The notes below the pieces were generated by a model. It did not search any database. It was given only the letters and a program-made list of their open reading frames with translations, and was not told the origin of the DNA. Both the position numbers and the translations under genes were made by a program. A stretch of DNA of 60,881 bases from Lachnospiraceae bacterium (GTDB lineage: Bacteria > Bacillota > Clostridia > Lachnospirales > Lachnospiraceae). Within the stretch, counting starts at the first letter, position 1, and each line of letters opens with the position of its first letter. The stretch is from the NCBI GenBank assembly GCA_030531245.1, contig JAUNOA010000005.1, positions 1 to 60,881 on the forward strand, given 5' to 3'. Below, piece after piece: positions 17,222 to 27,205 of the stretch.

Positions 17222-20200
17222 TCAGTCAATTACGAATAATTCCTTATTGAGTTCAGCTTTCCGGATATAATTCTTGATTTCGTCAGTAGTTCTCATTTCA
17301 TCATTGTTCTGAAGATGATGACTGATGGAATTTATATATGAATATCGGTCGCTGCCGGAATCTGAAATATCAACTTTCAAAGAACCTCTGACCTCAAATG
17401 CATCATCTCCTGTACCGTCAATGATACAGTATTCCCATTCTTCATCTTCAAACAGAATCTGCTCTTTGATAAATAACCCCATATAACTGTTTGAAAAAGT
17501 ATCCTGATGGAAAATCTCTTCATTCGGAGTAATTCTTGATTTCAGCACAGGAGTCGAATTGTTTTTTGATTTATATACCAGAATCACAGAATTCTTCAAT
17601 CTGGAAGGTAAAGAAAAGTACTTTCCGAACTGACTGAAATAAGGAAATATCAGCCCTTTATCAGTAAGGAACCTGATATAAAACTCAGATTTATTAATAC
17701 GTTCCTTATCCAGTTTCGTTCTGGTTGAATACTGTCTGGTCAGTGCAAGCATATAAATAGCGGGAATTTCATGATTATCATGTATTGCCTCTATCATTTT
17801 TTCAAGATATGCAAACACCTTCTGGTCAACATTCACCTCATTTATAAAGTAGTCGACCGATTTTAAAGTGAAATATGCTTTCAGTATACTTTCACTGACA
17901 TTTTTTCTGGAAACATACCATTCGAAAACCTGATCGATATGATTAAAATCATTGATAAATATAATCTGTGCAAGAAGACGTTCCTCCAGGTCAAACGTAG
18001 CAGTCTTGCTGTCGATGCATTTTTTCAGAATACGGTACATGGTTTCCGTCTTTCCGTTATAGTTTTCGGCAAGATACTCTAAAACGGTATTATCATATAT
18101 TTCCTTGTTGAAAATATACAGGCAAAGACTTAAAAGTGTACGGTCGGAATCTGATTTCCCGTCTGCAATCATCCTTGAACATAAAATCTTTAAGTTTTTA
18201 TCACTGACTCCGTCAACACCGAACGAAGAAATCAGTTCATACGCCTCTCTGTAACAATTACAGGATATATATGCGTTACAAAGATCCTTTCGTTCATTTT
18301 CAGTCAGATTATTTTTGTCGATTTTTAAAATAAACTCGGGATTATAACCATTTGCTGTGTGCTGATTATAATACCTGATAAGGGAAGAAATAATACCTGC
18401 CTTAAACTGATCCGAAAGATTAAGCTCGTATATAGCTGCTTCGAGAAACGCAACATCATCTCCGTTTAAATTCTTTTTATTTAATAAATCATTACATTTC
18501 CCTGCAACAATATACCGGTTATCCGTCGCGGATTTCTCGGCATATGCTTCAAGTGAATCAGAATCTATAAGTTTTGTTCTGGTATAATTGATATCATAAT
18601 AACGGTTTCCGTAAGCATCCTGAAATACCAGTTCTGCATTGTCATCATAAATATTCAGAATTGTGTTACCTTCCTTACAGATATATGTTTCAGGTGTCCT
18701 GAACTGGGGGTACACAACCAGAATGCTTCTGATAAAAGCATTATTTGTTCTTATATCATATGATTTACAAATATCAATAAGCTTCGAGGCAATCTCTTTA
18801 TCCAAAAGATACGGTTTTAAAACACCCTTGTATATATCTGCAAGATATATGCTGATTTTTCCTTCTTTCAGTGAAGATAAGGCAAGGTTTACAATTCTTT
18901 TTTCATATGATCTGTATATGCCTGAATTATGGTTCTTGTATTTTACAAGATTTGCATATAACCTTGTTTTTGAATTCTGATCCAGAGAATCATCATCTTT
19001 GTAATGATTGATGACTTTGTCGGATATTATATAATTATCATCCTGAGGAATAGAATACATGTAGTATTCGTAAAGTCCGTTAATGTTCAATCCTAAATCA
19101 ATGCCGTCGGAATATGTCTTATGGACACTGACTGATCTTCTGTCTGCCCTGATAAATGCCAGACACGATGCATTAATTACAGCAGAACTTATACTGTCGG
19201 AAAGCACGTGATACTTTTGCGCGAAATTCAAAGCCTGATTATCTATTCCCTTCGGAGAGTACAGATATTCGGGATGATCATTGAGCAGCATGGAATAATG
19301 ATAGTAAAGCATGGGACTTCTTGAACCGTAGTTATAGACGTCTGTAAGAAAATCATGCAGTTTATTATCATCCGCCCTCAGTTCCTCATCCAGGTTTAAA
19401 ATAAAGATGAAAAGATTATACATTCTTTCTTCTTCAATAAACTTATGGCATAATCTGATGAATGATTGTGTTTTTGCTTTGCTTTCATAAAGCAAAAGTT
19501 TCATATATTCAAGCAGAAAGTACTCTTTCAGCATTTCCTGTCTGTTCTGTGTAACAATACCGGATACACTTTCAACCAGTGCTTTGGCTCTGTCATAGTC
19601 TCCTGACATGTACATGAGTTCCGATTTGAGCAGATAAGCATATTCGGAAATACTTTGAACGTTAACCAGCTTATTAAGCTCTGCATCCATCTGAGCAATC
19701 AGTTCATCTCTGTTTCCTCTTTCCATCTCATATGCAAGACGCAGTCTGGAATAATTGAAATAAGCCTGTTTCAGATACAGTTTCCGCTTCCGGGCAATAT
19801 CATAGCTGTCATTACTATCCACAGAGCGATTATCAGCCCCGGATAAAGACTCTTCGGTTTCGTATTTATATTCATTTAATGGTTTGTCGAATACAGACGG
19901 ATCAATTCCGCAGCTTATAAGAAACTGTTCCAGCGCAATCTCTTTATTGGAGCTGTGATAAAAAGTATTATAAAGAGCCTGTACTCTTATATCCTGCATA
20001 CACGGAGCTTTGATAAAATTCCTGTATTGGAAGATTTTCAGTGCAGTGTTTTTATCTTCTTTAGCTATGCGGGCGAGATCTTCTATTGTCTGCAGGCCCT
20101 CAAGAACATCATCAGAACTAACCGGCTTACGTATAATCGAAACCGGTACATCAAATTCTCCACCGTTTGTCACAAGAGTAATAGAGCAATCAATATGACT

Positions 20201-20470
20201 GTCATCGTCAGACGACGTAATCAGACCTTCTATAATGATTTTTGTGCTGTATCCACCGAAAGTCGGATTGAGGACAGAAACTCTTTTATCTGAAGAGTAT
20301 GCTAATCCCTTAACATATCCTCCGCCTTTTCCGGTTATTTCTATTTCCTGCCGTTTTGCTTCACCCTCAATCAGTTCGAATTGCAGTTGATTTGGTTCCA
20401 CACAAACAAGTGGAGTGCTGTCAGTTATGATGCCTTTAGCAAGCTTGTTGATTTTTTCTCTCACGGGCAC
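17222..20470 (-). CDS. large beta-sandwich/alpha-solenoid protein (DUF5717-like)
   Basis: This 1082-aa cytoplasmic protein lacks a signal peptide and membrane segments. Residues 15-115 look like one or two Ig-like beta-sandwich units (VEPNQLQFELIEGEAKRQEI to FDVPVSIIRK). About 120-960 is a long helical solenoid with irregular TPR-like pairs, and about 960-1060 is a further beta-rich domain before a helical tail. I recall such proteins as DUF5717, with no known function. It is first in the operon that continues through the Hsp70-fold gene (30-bp gap), the 260-aa gene and valS. The start is GTG at 20470 with GGAG upstream; a second GTG two codons later is an alternative. Confidence 0.7.
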   Translation of the reverse strand: MPVREKINKLAKGIITDSTPLVCVEPNQLQFELIEGEAKRQEIEITGKGGGYVKGLAYSSDKRVSVLNPTFGGYSTKIIIEGLITSSDDDSHIDCSITLVTNGGEFDVPVSIIRKPVSSDDVLEGLQTIEDLARIAKEDKNTALKIFQYRNFIKAPCMQDIRVQALYNTFYHSSNKEIALEQFLISCGIDPSVFDKPLNEYKYETEESLSGADNRSVDSNDSYDIARKRKLYLKQAYFNYSRLRLAYEMERGNRDELIAQMDAELNKLVNVQSISEYAYLLKSELMYMSGDYDRAKALVESVSGIVTQNRQEMLKEYFLLEYMKLLLYESKAKTQSFIRLCHKFIEEERMYNLFIFILNLDEELRADDNKLHDFLTDVYNYGSRSPMLYYHYSMLLNDHPEYLYSPKGIDNQALNFAQKYHVLSDSISSAVINASCLAFIRADRRSVSVHKTYSDGIDLGLNINGLYEYYMYSIPQDDNYIISDKVINHYKDDDSLDQNSKTRLYANLVKYKNHNSGIYRSYEKRIVNLALSSLKEGKISIYLADIYKGVLKPYLLDKEIASKLIDICKSYDIRTNNAFIRSILVVYPQFRTPETYICKEGNTILNIYDDNAELVFQDAYGNRYYDINYTRTKLIDSDSLEAYAEKSATDNRYIVAGKCNDLLNKKNLNGDDVAFLEAAIYELNLSDQFKAGIISSLIRYYNQHTANGYNPEFILKIDKNNLTENERKDLCNAYISCNCYREAYELISSFGVDGVSDKNLKILCSRMIADGKSDSDRTLLSLCLYIFNKEIYDNTVLEYLAENYNGKTETMYRILKKCIDSKTATFDLEERLLAQIIFINDFNHIDQVFEWYVSRKNVSESILKAYFTLKSVDYFINEVNVDQKVFAYLEKMIEAIHDNHEIPAIYMLALTRQYSTRTKLDKERINKSEFYIRFLTDKGLIFPYFSQFGKYFSLPSRLKNSVILVYKSKNNSTPVLKSRITPNEEIFHQDTFSNSYMGLFIKEQILFEDEEWEYCIIDGTGDDAFEVRGSLKVDISDSGSDRYSYINSISHHLQNNDEMRTTDEIKNYIRKAELNKELFVID

Positions 20471-20513
20471 AGTACTCCAAAATAAAGGTACTTATATTTT
20501 ATCACATAAATGC

Positions 20514-20542
20514 TTGAAATAAAAGAAATCAGTTGGTATAGT
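20514..20542 (+). promoter_or_regulatory. promoter of the DUF4364 gene, predicted leaderless
   Basis: TTGAAA (20514-20519), a 17-base spacer and TATAGT (20537-20542) lie six bases before the ATG at 20549, placing +1 on the start codon. The upstream ATG at 20510 lies before the -35 and would not be in this transcript. Confidence 0.7.
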
Positions 20543-20548
20543 TTACTC

Positions 20549-21076
20549 ATGAATAATGAACCGAAAACATTATACAAACTGATGGTTTTGCATATGCTCA
20601 GGCAGGTCAATTTCCCTCTTACGGAAAATCAGCTGTCCGAGTTCTTTTTAAGCAGGGAGTATACAAATTACTTTACGCTTAAAGAAGTTCTTGCGGAGCT
20701 TACAAACGCATCTCTTATCTCCGTCGAATCCATACACAACACCTCAAGATATGAAATCACCGAAGAAGGTGATAATACCCTCGATTTTTTCGATAAAAAA
20801 ATACCCTCGATAATCATCGAGGATATAGAAAAGTATCTGAAGGATAACCGGTTCAAAATGAGAAACGAGGTTGCCAATATCTCCGACTATTACAAATCAA
20901 CATCCGGTGATTATGTTGTGCATTACGAAGTCAGGGAGGGCAAATCCAAACTTCTTTCAATTGATCTGGCTGTACCTGATGAAGAACAGGCAAAACTTAT
21001 GGTTAGCAACTGGAAAGATAAAAACAGCGAAATCTACTCATATCTTTTAAAAACATTAATGACTAATCCGGACTGA
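20549..21076 (+). CDS. DUF4364 family protein (winged-helix-like)
   Basis: From the ATG at 20549 the product is 175 aa. Its N-terminal ~80 residues (LYKLMVLHMLRQVNFPLTENQLSEF and onward, ending in RYEITEEG) have the pattern of a winged-helix DNA-binding domain. The C-terminal half is an alpha/beta domain with a YVVHYEVREG strand. The family is common in Clostridia as a predicted transcription regulator of unknown target. The longer start at 20510 is less likely, because the promoter lies between the two ATGs and the N-terminus MNNEPKTLYKL fits the family better. It overlaps ysxC by 14 bp tail-to-tail and its terminator lies within ysxC. Confidence 0.8.
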   Translation: MNNEPKTLYKLMVLHMLRQVNFPLTENQLSEFFLSREYTNYFTLKEVLAELTNASLISVESIHNTSRYEITEEGDNTLDFFDKKIPSIIIEDIEKYLKDNRFKMRNEVANISDYYKSTSGDYVVHYEVREGKSKLLSIDLAVPDEEQAKLMVSNWKDKNSEIYSYLLKTLMTNPD

Positions 21077-21653
21077 CCACTGATTCAATCAAATTCAGCA
21101 ATTCTTCTCTGCCATCTCCTGTTTTGGCAGAGAATTTTATTATTTCAGCGGAACTGTCAAGACCAAGCCCTGTTTTGATCTCTTTTATGGCCTTAGAGAC
21201 CTCGGATCTTTTTAATTTATCCAGTTTGGTGGCAACAATGACCGGTGTGAATCCGCTTTGAACAATCCAGTCATACATAGTTCTGTCATTTTCGCCCGGA
21301 GCATGTCTTATATCAAGAAGCAGGATGACCGACTTAAGCTGTTTTGAGGTATACAGATAATTTTCTATCATCTTTCCCCATTTTTCTTTTGTTTCTTTGC
21401 TGACTTTTGCATAACCGTATCCGGGAAGATCAACAAAATAAAAACACTTATTGATGAGATAATAATTAATGGTCTGCGTTTTGCCCGGCTCAGAAGAAGT
21501 CCTGGCCAATGCTTTTCTGCAGACCAAATTATTAATAAGACTCGATTTTCCTACATTAGATTTACCCGCCATAGCAATCTCCGGAAATGAGTTTTCCGGG
21601 AGTTTACTTGTAATTCCGCAGACGGTTTCCAGTATAGCGTCTTTAATTATCAT
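21063..21653 (-). CDS. ysxC: ribosome biogenesis GTPase YsxC/EngB
   Basis: This 196-aa small GTPase is needed for late 50S subunit assembly. [13 protein letters not shown] (29-41) is G1, the [11 protein letters not shown] segment is G3 and TKLDKL is G4. It lies in the conserved tig-clpP-clpX-ysxC operon and its ATG overlaps the clpX stop as ATGA. Its last ~30 codons carry, on the other strand, the terminator of the DUF4364 gene. Confidence 0.96.
   Translation of the reverse strand: MIIKDAILETVCGITSKLPENSFPEIAMAGKSNVGKSSLINNLVCRKALARTSSEPGKTQTINYYLINKCFYFVDLPGYGYAKVSKETKEKWGKMIENYLYTSKQLKSVILLLDIRHAPGENDRTMYDWIVQSGFTPVIVATKLDKLKRSEVSKAIKEIKTGLGLDSSAEIIKFSAKTGDGREELLNLIESVVSPD
21105..21138 (+). 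terminator. DUF4364 terminator embedded in ysxC coding sequence
   Basis: TTCTCTGCCA (21105-21114) and TGGCAGAGAA (21125-21134) form a perfect 10-bp stem with a 10-base loop, followed by TTTTATTATTT on the plus strand. It is located 29 bases after the DUF4364 stop, within the ysxC reading frame. Confidence 0.75.
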
Positions 21654-22894
21654 TTTCTGTCACTTTTCTTTGTGATTTTTGGTGGAGTTTTTTTTGTAAT
21701 GCAGTCCACATCAACAATACATTCCGCAATATCATCATTTGACGGGATTTCAAACATGATATCCGTCATTGAAGCTTCAAGTATGCTTCTTAAACCTCTG
21801 GCACCTGTCTTGCGTTCCAATGCCTCTTTTGCAACAGCCTCCATCGCTTCATCTGTAAAACTCAAAGCAACATCATCCATTTTAAAGAGCTGAATATACT
21901 GCTTAGTAAGAGCATTTTTCGGTTCTTTAAGGATACGCACAAGAGCTGCTTCATCAAGATTATCAAGGCTGACCGTTACAGGTACACGACCTATGAATTC
22001 CGGAATGAGTCCGAATTTCATAAGATCCTGAGGCATTACCTGTTTGAAAAGTTCATCGGCATTTTCTGAATTCTTTTCTACAAGGACACCGTTAAAGCCG
22101 ATGGAACCGGTACTCAGTCTCTTATCAATGATCTTTTCAAGTCCGTCAAAGGCTCCTCCGCAAATAAAAAGGATATTTGTGGTGTTTATATGAATAAGCT
22201 CCTGATGAGGGTGTTTTCTTCCGCCCTGAGGGGGAACATTTGCATCGGTTCCTTCAAGTATCTTAAGGAGCGCCTGCTGAACACCTTCTCCCGATACATC
22301 ACGTGTAATTGAGAGATTTTCAGCCTTTTTTGTGATTTTATCTATCTCATCAATATAAACAATACCGTATTCGGCTTTGCTTACATCCCCGTCGGCTGCC
22401 TGAATAAGCTTAAGAAGAATGTTTTCAACATCCTCGCCGACATAACCGGCTTCGGTGAGTGTTGTGGCATCCGCAATTGCAAAGGGTACATTAAGTATTC
22501 TTGCAAGGGTCTGTGCCAGATATGTTTTTCCTGATCCTGTCGGTCCCAGCATGAGGATATTACTTTTCTGTATCTCAACATCTGACTCCTGCCCGGGTTT
22601 AATCCTTTTATAATGATTATAAACGGCAACCGAAAGAACTTTTTTTGCGTCTTCCTGCCCGATGACATACTCATCGAGCTTCTTTTTAATCTCTACAGGT
22701 TTAAGTAAATTAATCCCTTCGGAAACTATAGCATTTTTCTGACCGACATGTTCTTCCTCTATGATCTCATGACATAATTCTATACATTCGTCACAGATAT
22801 ATACACCGTTAGGACCACTGAGAAGCCTCTCGACCATGTCTTGAGGCTTCCCGCAAAATGAACAATAAATTGTGTTTTTAGGCTTTCCTGCCAT
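21650..22894 (-). CDS. clpX: ATP-dependent Clp protease ATP-binding subunit ClpX
   Basis: ClpX is the AAA+ hexamer that unfolds substrates and threads them into ClpP. The N-terminal zinc domain has Cys pairs in CSFCGK and [19 protein letters not shown] is Walker [11 protein letters not shown] is Walker B and GYVGEDVE is the pore loop. The C-terminal AAA lid ([13 protein letters not shown]) is complete. Its 414 aa matches the family. It follows clpP by 20 bp with AGGAG before the ATG. Confidence 0.97.
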   Translation of the reverse strand: MAGKPKNTIYCSFCGKPQDMVERLLSGPNGVYICDECIELCHEIIEEEHVGQKNAIVSEGINLLKPVEIKKKLDEYVIGQEDAKKVLSVAVYNHYKRIKPGQESDVEIQKSNILMLGPTGSGKTYLAQTLARILNVPFAIADATTLTEAGYVGEDVENILLKLIQAADGDVSKAEYGIVYIDEIDKITKKAENLSITRDVSGEGVQQALLKILEGTDANVPPQGGRKHPHQELIHINTTNILFICGGAFDGLEKIIDKRLSTGSIGFNGVLVEKNSENADELFKQVMPQDLMKFGLIPEFIGRVPVTVSLDNLDEAALVRILKEPKNALTKQYIQLFKMDDVALSFTDEAMEAVAKEALERKTGARGLRSILEASMTDIMFEIPSNDDIAECIVDVDCITKKTPPKITKKSDRK

Positions 22895-22914
22895 ATATTC
22901 TCCTGATAGATGAA

Positions 22915-23496
22915 TTAATGATGATCAATGATCTTATCAATAATACCGTATTCCAAAGCCTGCTGAGCTGTCATGAAATTATCGCGTTCCGTATCAAGAG
23001 CGATCTGCTCAACGGATTTACCTGTGTTTGCTGCAAGAATCTCATTCATCTTCCGGCGTGTTCTTAGTATCTGCTCGGCAACGATACTGATTTCAGTAGC
23101 CTGGCCCTGAGCACCGCCTGAAGGCTGATGAATCATTATTTCTGAATTCGGAAGTGAATATCTCTTGCCTTTAGTACCTCCTGCAAGAAGAAATGCTCCC
23201 ATACTTGCAGCCATACCTATACAAATCGTTGAAACATCACATTTTACATACTGCATTGTATCATAGATAGCCATACCGGATGTTATAACGCCGCCTGGGC
23301 TGTTGATATAAAGGTTGATATCTTTATTCGGATCCTCTGATTCAAGAAACAGAATCTGAGCTACGACAAGACTTGCCGTAACATCATTTACTTCTTCACC
23401 AAGAAAGATGATTCTGTCATTGAGAAGTCGTGAAAAAATATCATATGACCTTTCTCCGCGGCTAGTCTGTTCGATTACATATGGAACCAAACCCAT
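22915..23496 (-). CDS. clpP: ATP-dependent Clp protease proteolytic subunit ClpP
   Basis: ClpP is the serine protease barrel used by ClpX. The catalytic triad is visible as Ser98 (GMAASMGA), His123 (MIHQPSGG) and Asp172 (DTERDNF). The 193-aa length is standard. A GGAGGTAATT site precedes the ATG, and it lies 13 bp after tig in the classic operon. Confidence 0.97.
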   Translation of the reverse strand: MGLVPYVIEQTSRGERSYDIFSRLLNDRIIFLGEEVNDVTASLVVAQILFLESEDPNKDINLYINSPGGVITSGMAIYDTMQYVKCDVSTICIGMAASMGAFLLAGGTKGKRYSLPNSEIMIHQPSGGAQGQATEISIVAEQILRTRRKMNEILAANTGKSVEQIALDTERDNFMTAQQALEYGIIDKIIDHH

Positions 23497-23509
23497 AATT
23501 ACCTCCTGA

Positions 23510-24796
23510 TTATTTCAGAACAGCACTGTCAACAAGGAGCTGAACTGCTTTCTGAATCTTAAGATTTTCACCGATATTTTCTTTATCGGCATCTGTCATG
23601 TATTTCTTGATATCTTCAAGCTTCATCTGATATGAATCAGCCATCTTCTGAAGTTCATCTTCAATTTCTTTATCGTCTACAGTGAAATTCTCGGCTTTGG
23701 CAATTGCCTCAAGAACAAGACCGGTCTTAAGATCCTTTTCTGCCTGCGGCTTAACCTGCTCACGAAGCTTCTCCAAAGTCATACCGGTAAACTTCATATA
23801 ATCCTCAATCGTCATGCCCTGAGACTGCATCTGACGTGAGTAATCCTCAATCGTAGAATCGATCTTTGTTTCAACCATAAGCTCCGGAAGATCAAGTTTA
23901 CAGTTTTCAATAGCCTTATCGACTACACGGTTTTCTTTTATAGCTTTATTTCTGTTTGCTTTTTCAGTCTCAAGCTTCTTCTGAAGATCGGCTTTATACT
24001 CGGCAAGTGTATCGAACTCGCTTACTTCACTTGCAAACTCATCATCAAGTTCCGGAAGTTCCTCTGCTTTGATTTCTTTAACTCTGATAGCAAATACTGC
24101 AGGCTTACCGGCAAGATCCTTGGAACCGTAATTCTCAGGGAATGTAACATTGATATCGAATTCATCACCTGCGTTGTGTCCGACAACCTGATCCTCAAAA
24201 CCTTCTATGAATGAATGTGATCCCAGCTTAAGTGAATAATCCTCTGCCTTGCCTCCGTCAAAATGCACTCCGTCCACGCTGCCGTCAAAGTCAATGACTA
24301 CTGTATCGCCTTCTGCTGCAGCACGATCTGTTACGGCAATAAGTCTTGAATTTCTCTTCTGTTCCTGCTCAATAGCCTTATTAAGATCTTCTTCTGTTAC
24401 AGTATCATCCGTATTTTCGATTTCAAGTCCTTTATACTGTCCGAGTTCAACCTCAGGTCTCGTAGCAACTTCTGCAGTATAAACGAAATCCTTGCCTTTA
24501 CCGAAATCAGCAAGATCAAAGTTTGCTCTTGAAACTATGTCAAGTCCGGATTCTTTGATGGCATCGGAATATGTGGCGTCAATAATATGATTAATAGCAT
24601 CTTCAAAGAAAACACCTTCTCCGTAGGTATTCTCAATCATTTTCTGCGGTGCATGACCTTTTCTGAATCCCTGTACGGGATACTTTCCTTTATTTCTGTT
24701 ATAACTATCTGTAACAGCTTTTGTAAATTCCTCGGCAGGAACTGTTACGGTTATCTTTGCCATGTTGTTTTCAAGTTTATCAGCTTTAACGTTCAT
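23510..24796 (-). CDS. tig: trigger factor
   Basis: Trigger factor is a ribosome-bound chaperone and peptidyl-prolyl isomerase. The N-terminal ribosome-binding domain contains the [13 protein letters not shown] loop (about 43-55). The FKBP-type domain (about 150-240) has [15 protein letters not shown] long helical C-terminal chaperone domain completes 428 aa. It is the first gene of the tig-clpP-clpX-ysxC operon, so nascent-chain folding and Clp proteolysis are expressed together. A TGn-extended TATAAT lies 40 bp upstream and an AGAGGAG site precedes the ATG. Confidence 0.96.
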   Translation of the reverse strand: MNVKADKLENNMAKITVTVPAEEFTKAVTDSYNRNKGKYPVQGFRKGHAPQKMIENTYGEGVFFEDAINHIIDATYSDAIKESGLDIVSRANFDLADFGKGKDFVYTAEVATRPEVELGQYKGLEIENTDDTVTEEDLNKAIEQEQKRNSRLIAVTDRAAAEGDTVVIDFDGSVDGVHFDGGKAEDYSLKLGSHSFIEGFEDQVVGHNAGDEFDINVTFPENYGSKDLAGKPAVFAIRVKEIKAEELPELDDEFASEVSEFDTLAEYKADLQKKLETEKANRNKAIKENRVVDKAIENCKLDLPELMVETKIDSTIEDYSRQMQSQGMTIEDYMKFTGMTLEKLREQVKPQAEKDLKTGLVLEAIAKAENFTVDDKEIEDELQKMADSYQMKLEDIKKYMTDADKENIGENLKIQKAVQLLVDSAVLK

Positions 24797-24835
24797 AATA
24801 GATACTCCTCTTTCTTATTGGTTATGCAAAAAAAT

Positions 24836-24844
24836 ATTATAACA
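24836..24844 (-). promoter_or_regulatory. extended -10 promoter of tig operon
   Basis: The minus strand reads TGTTATAAT, a TGn-extended consensus box about 40 bp before the tig ATG, in the 65-bp gap after argS. No strong -35 is evident. I see no CIRCE or CtsR-like operator around it. Confidence 0.5.
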
Positions 24845-24861
24845 TACATAATGTACCAAAT

Positions 24862-26571
24862 CTACATCTTATCGGGGGCTTCAAAGCCAAGAATATGAAT
24901 GCAGTCCAACAGAACATTCATAGTTAACTCAATTTTCGCCAGATAAGATTTTTTCAGTTCATCCGATGGTTCACTCAGTATTTTAACCTCGTGGTAGAAT
25001 GAATTGAAAGCTTCAGCAACTGAATATATATACTGACACAGCTTATGCGGTGCAAGCTCAGTCCATGCATTTTCAATAACTTCGTTGTAGCGTACAAGCT
25101 CAAGCTCAAGCTTTTTCTCGGAATCACTGTTTGAAGGTCTGATGTCAGCAGATGTAAAAGCACTGCCACCGGCCGATCTGTATTTGTTGATTATGGATTT
25201 GATCCTTACTATCGTGTATAGGATGTATGGACCTGTATTACCTTCAAAAGCAGTGAATTTATCAAGATCGAAAATATAATCCTTGGAAGCCTGATTGGAA
25301 AGATCTCCGTATTTGATAGCCGCAAGGCCTACGATTTCTGCTGTTTTACGTGCTTCTTCTTCGGTGATGTCTCTGCTCTCGGTAATCCTGTTATAAACTG
25401 CTTCATTCGTGTCTGAAATCAGCTCTTCAAGTCTCATAACTCCGCCTGAACGTGTCTTGAACGGTTTCCCGTCCTTTCCATTCATCGTACCAAAGCCAAT
25501 ATGCACAAGTGAATGATTTTCGGGAACTATTGAAGCTTTTCTTGCTGTTCTGAAAACCTGCACAAAATGCATTGCTTGTCTTTTGTCTGTAATATATATA
25601 TACAGATCGGGTTTAAACAGTTCTTCTCTTTGCTCAAGAGTAGCAAGGTCACTTGTTGCATACAGAGCTGCACCATCCGATTTCCTGACAATACACGGAG
25701 GAATCTCTTTTTTATCTTCTGCTTCTGCAACATTTACAACCAATGCACCGTCAGATTCATATGCCAGACCCTTATCTATGAGATTCTGTATCATTCCCGG
25801 AATAAGATCATTTACGGTTGATTCACCATTCCAAAGGTCAAAATGAACATCGAGTTTTTCATAGTTCTTTTTCAGATCCCTCAAAGAAACATCCATGATC
25901 TGATTCCATTTTTTCAGACATTCAGGATCTCCGCTTTGAAGAAGAAGAGTTTTCTGATGAGCCCTTTCTGCAAAATCCGGATCTTCTTTGGCTTTTGCAG
26001 ATGCAGCAGGATATATCTTTTCCAGTTCATCTATGGACACGGTATGATCCGGCATCATCTCGATAATAAGACCCATCTGAAGTCCCCAGTCTCCGAGATG
26101 AACGTCACCGATCATATTGTGACCCATATATGCACCAAGTCGTTTTATGCTCTCTCCGATGATGGCTGACCTCAAATGTCCAATGTGCAGAGGTTTTGCT
26201 ACGTTTGCCCCGCCGTAATCAACAATGATTGTCTTGGGCTGCTCTTCCTCTACTCCGTATTTCTTTTCTTCGGACATCTGCTTTACAAAAAAAGACAGTG
26301 CCTCCTTCGAAAGCTTAATATTAATGAATCCAGGCGCTACTGCCTCGACGCTTTCGAAATCAGAACTGTTTTTTAGTACTGAAGCAACCTGACCGGCCAT
26401 TTCAAGCGGATTTCTATGAAGTACCTTTGCTGCTGACAGACATCCGTTGCATTGGTACTCGCACAGGTCCGGCCTGTTTGAGAGGCCGACCCGTCCGTAT
26501 GATTCATCAAGTCCTGCTTCCCGGAAAGCTTCCTGAAGCTTCGACTCAATGAGTTCAGTCATTTTTTTCAT
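24862..26571 (-). CDS. argS: arginyl-tRNA synthetase
   Basis: This 569-aa class I synthetase charges tRNA-Arg. The additional N-terminal domain (about 1-100) recognises the tRNA D-loop. ANVAKPLHIGHLRSAIIG (about 123-140) is the HIGH region. A KMSKS-like loop occurs as GKPFKTRSGG, the form typical of ArgRS. The C-terminal helical DALR anticodon domain begins near GNTGPYILYTIVR. The ATG at 26571 has AGGAG nine bases upstream; a second ATG three codons later is possible. It lies 27 bp after efp. Confidence 0.96.
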   Translation of the reverse strand: MKKMTELIESKLQEAFREAGLDESYGRVGLSNRPDLCEYQCNGCLSAAKVLHRNPLEMAGQVASVLKNSSDFESVEAVAPGFINIKLSKEALSFFVKQMSEEKKYGVEEEQPKTIIVDYGGANVAKPLHIGHLRSAIIGESIKRLGAYMGHNMIGDVHLGDWGLQMGLIIEMMPDHTVSIDELEKIYPAASAKAKEDPDFAERAHQKTLLLQSGDPECLKKWNQIMDVSLRDLKKNYEKLDVHFDLWNGESTVNDLIPGMIQNLIDKGLAYESDGALVVNVAEAEDKKEIPPCIVRKSDGAALYATSDLATLEQREELFKPDLYIYITDKRQAMHFVQVFRTARKASIVPENHSLVHIGFGTMNGKDGKPFKTRSGGVMRLEELISDTNEAVYNRITESRDITEEEARKTAEIVGLAAIKYGDLSNQASKDYIFDLDKFTAFEGNTGPYILYTIVRIKSIINKYRSAGGSAFTSADIRPSNSDSEKKLELELVRYNEVIENAWTELAPHKLCQYIYSVAEAFNSFYHEVKILSEPSDELKKSYLAKIELTMNVLLDCIHILGFEAPDKM

Positions 26572-26598
26572 TGTACCAAACTCCTGAAGGAATTATTG

Positions 26599-27156
26599 TT
26601 ATACTCGCTGTAAGTACTCGCCTGTTCTTGTATCAATTTTAAGCTTATCGCCGATATTTACAAACAGAGGAACCGTAACCTGAGCTCCTGTCTCAACTGT
26701 TGCAGGCTTTGTGGCATTTGTGGCAGTATTTCCTGCTACGCCTGGTTCTGTATCTGTTACTTCAAGTTCAACAAAAAGAGGAGGTTCAACAGAAAAAACC
26801 TTTCCGTTATATGAACAGATCTTGCACATATCATTCTCTTTAACGAATTTGAGAGCATCGCCGACTGTTTCGGAATTCAAAGAGATCTGCTCGTAGTTTT
26901 CTGTATTCATGAAATTGAACATATCTCCGTCAGCATACAGATACTGCATCTCTACTCTGTCTATACGTGCAGAAGGGAATTTTTCAGTAGGTCTGAAAGT
27001 AGTCTCGACAACTCCGCCAGTCATAACGTTTTTGAGTTTTGTACGAACAAAAGCAGCACCTTTGCCTGGTTTTACGTGCTGGAATTCAACAATCTGAAAT
27101 ACCTGTCCGTCCATATCAAGTGTTAAACCGTTTTTAAAATCACCTGCAGAAATCAT
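26599..27156 (-). CDS. efp: translation elongation factor P
   Basis: EF-P binds between the P and E sites and relieves stalling at polyproline. The KOW-like first domain carries the tip loop [14 protein letters not shown] with the lysine that is modified in many bacteria; two OB domains follow. The start is the ATG at 27156 (MISAGDF), with GGGAGG eight bases upstream; the in-frame extension to 27192 lies before this site. The product is 185 aa, the family length. It follows aroQ by about 50 bp and precedes argS. Confidence 0.96.
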   Translation of the reverse strand: MISAGDFKNGLTLDMDGQVFQIVEFQHVKPGKGAAFVRTKLKNVMTGGVVETTFRPTEKFPSARIDRVEMQYLYADGDMFNFMNTENYEQISLNSETVGDALKFVKENDMCKICSYNGKVFSVEPPLFVELEVTDTEPGVAGNTATNATKPATVETGAQVTVPLFVNIGDKLKIDTRTGEYLQRV

Positions 27157-27205
27157 AACGCAGTCCTCCCTGTATAAAATCGTTATAAACAACTAATTAA
27201 TTGTA

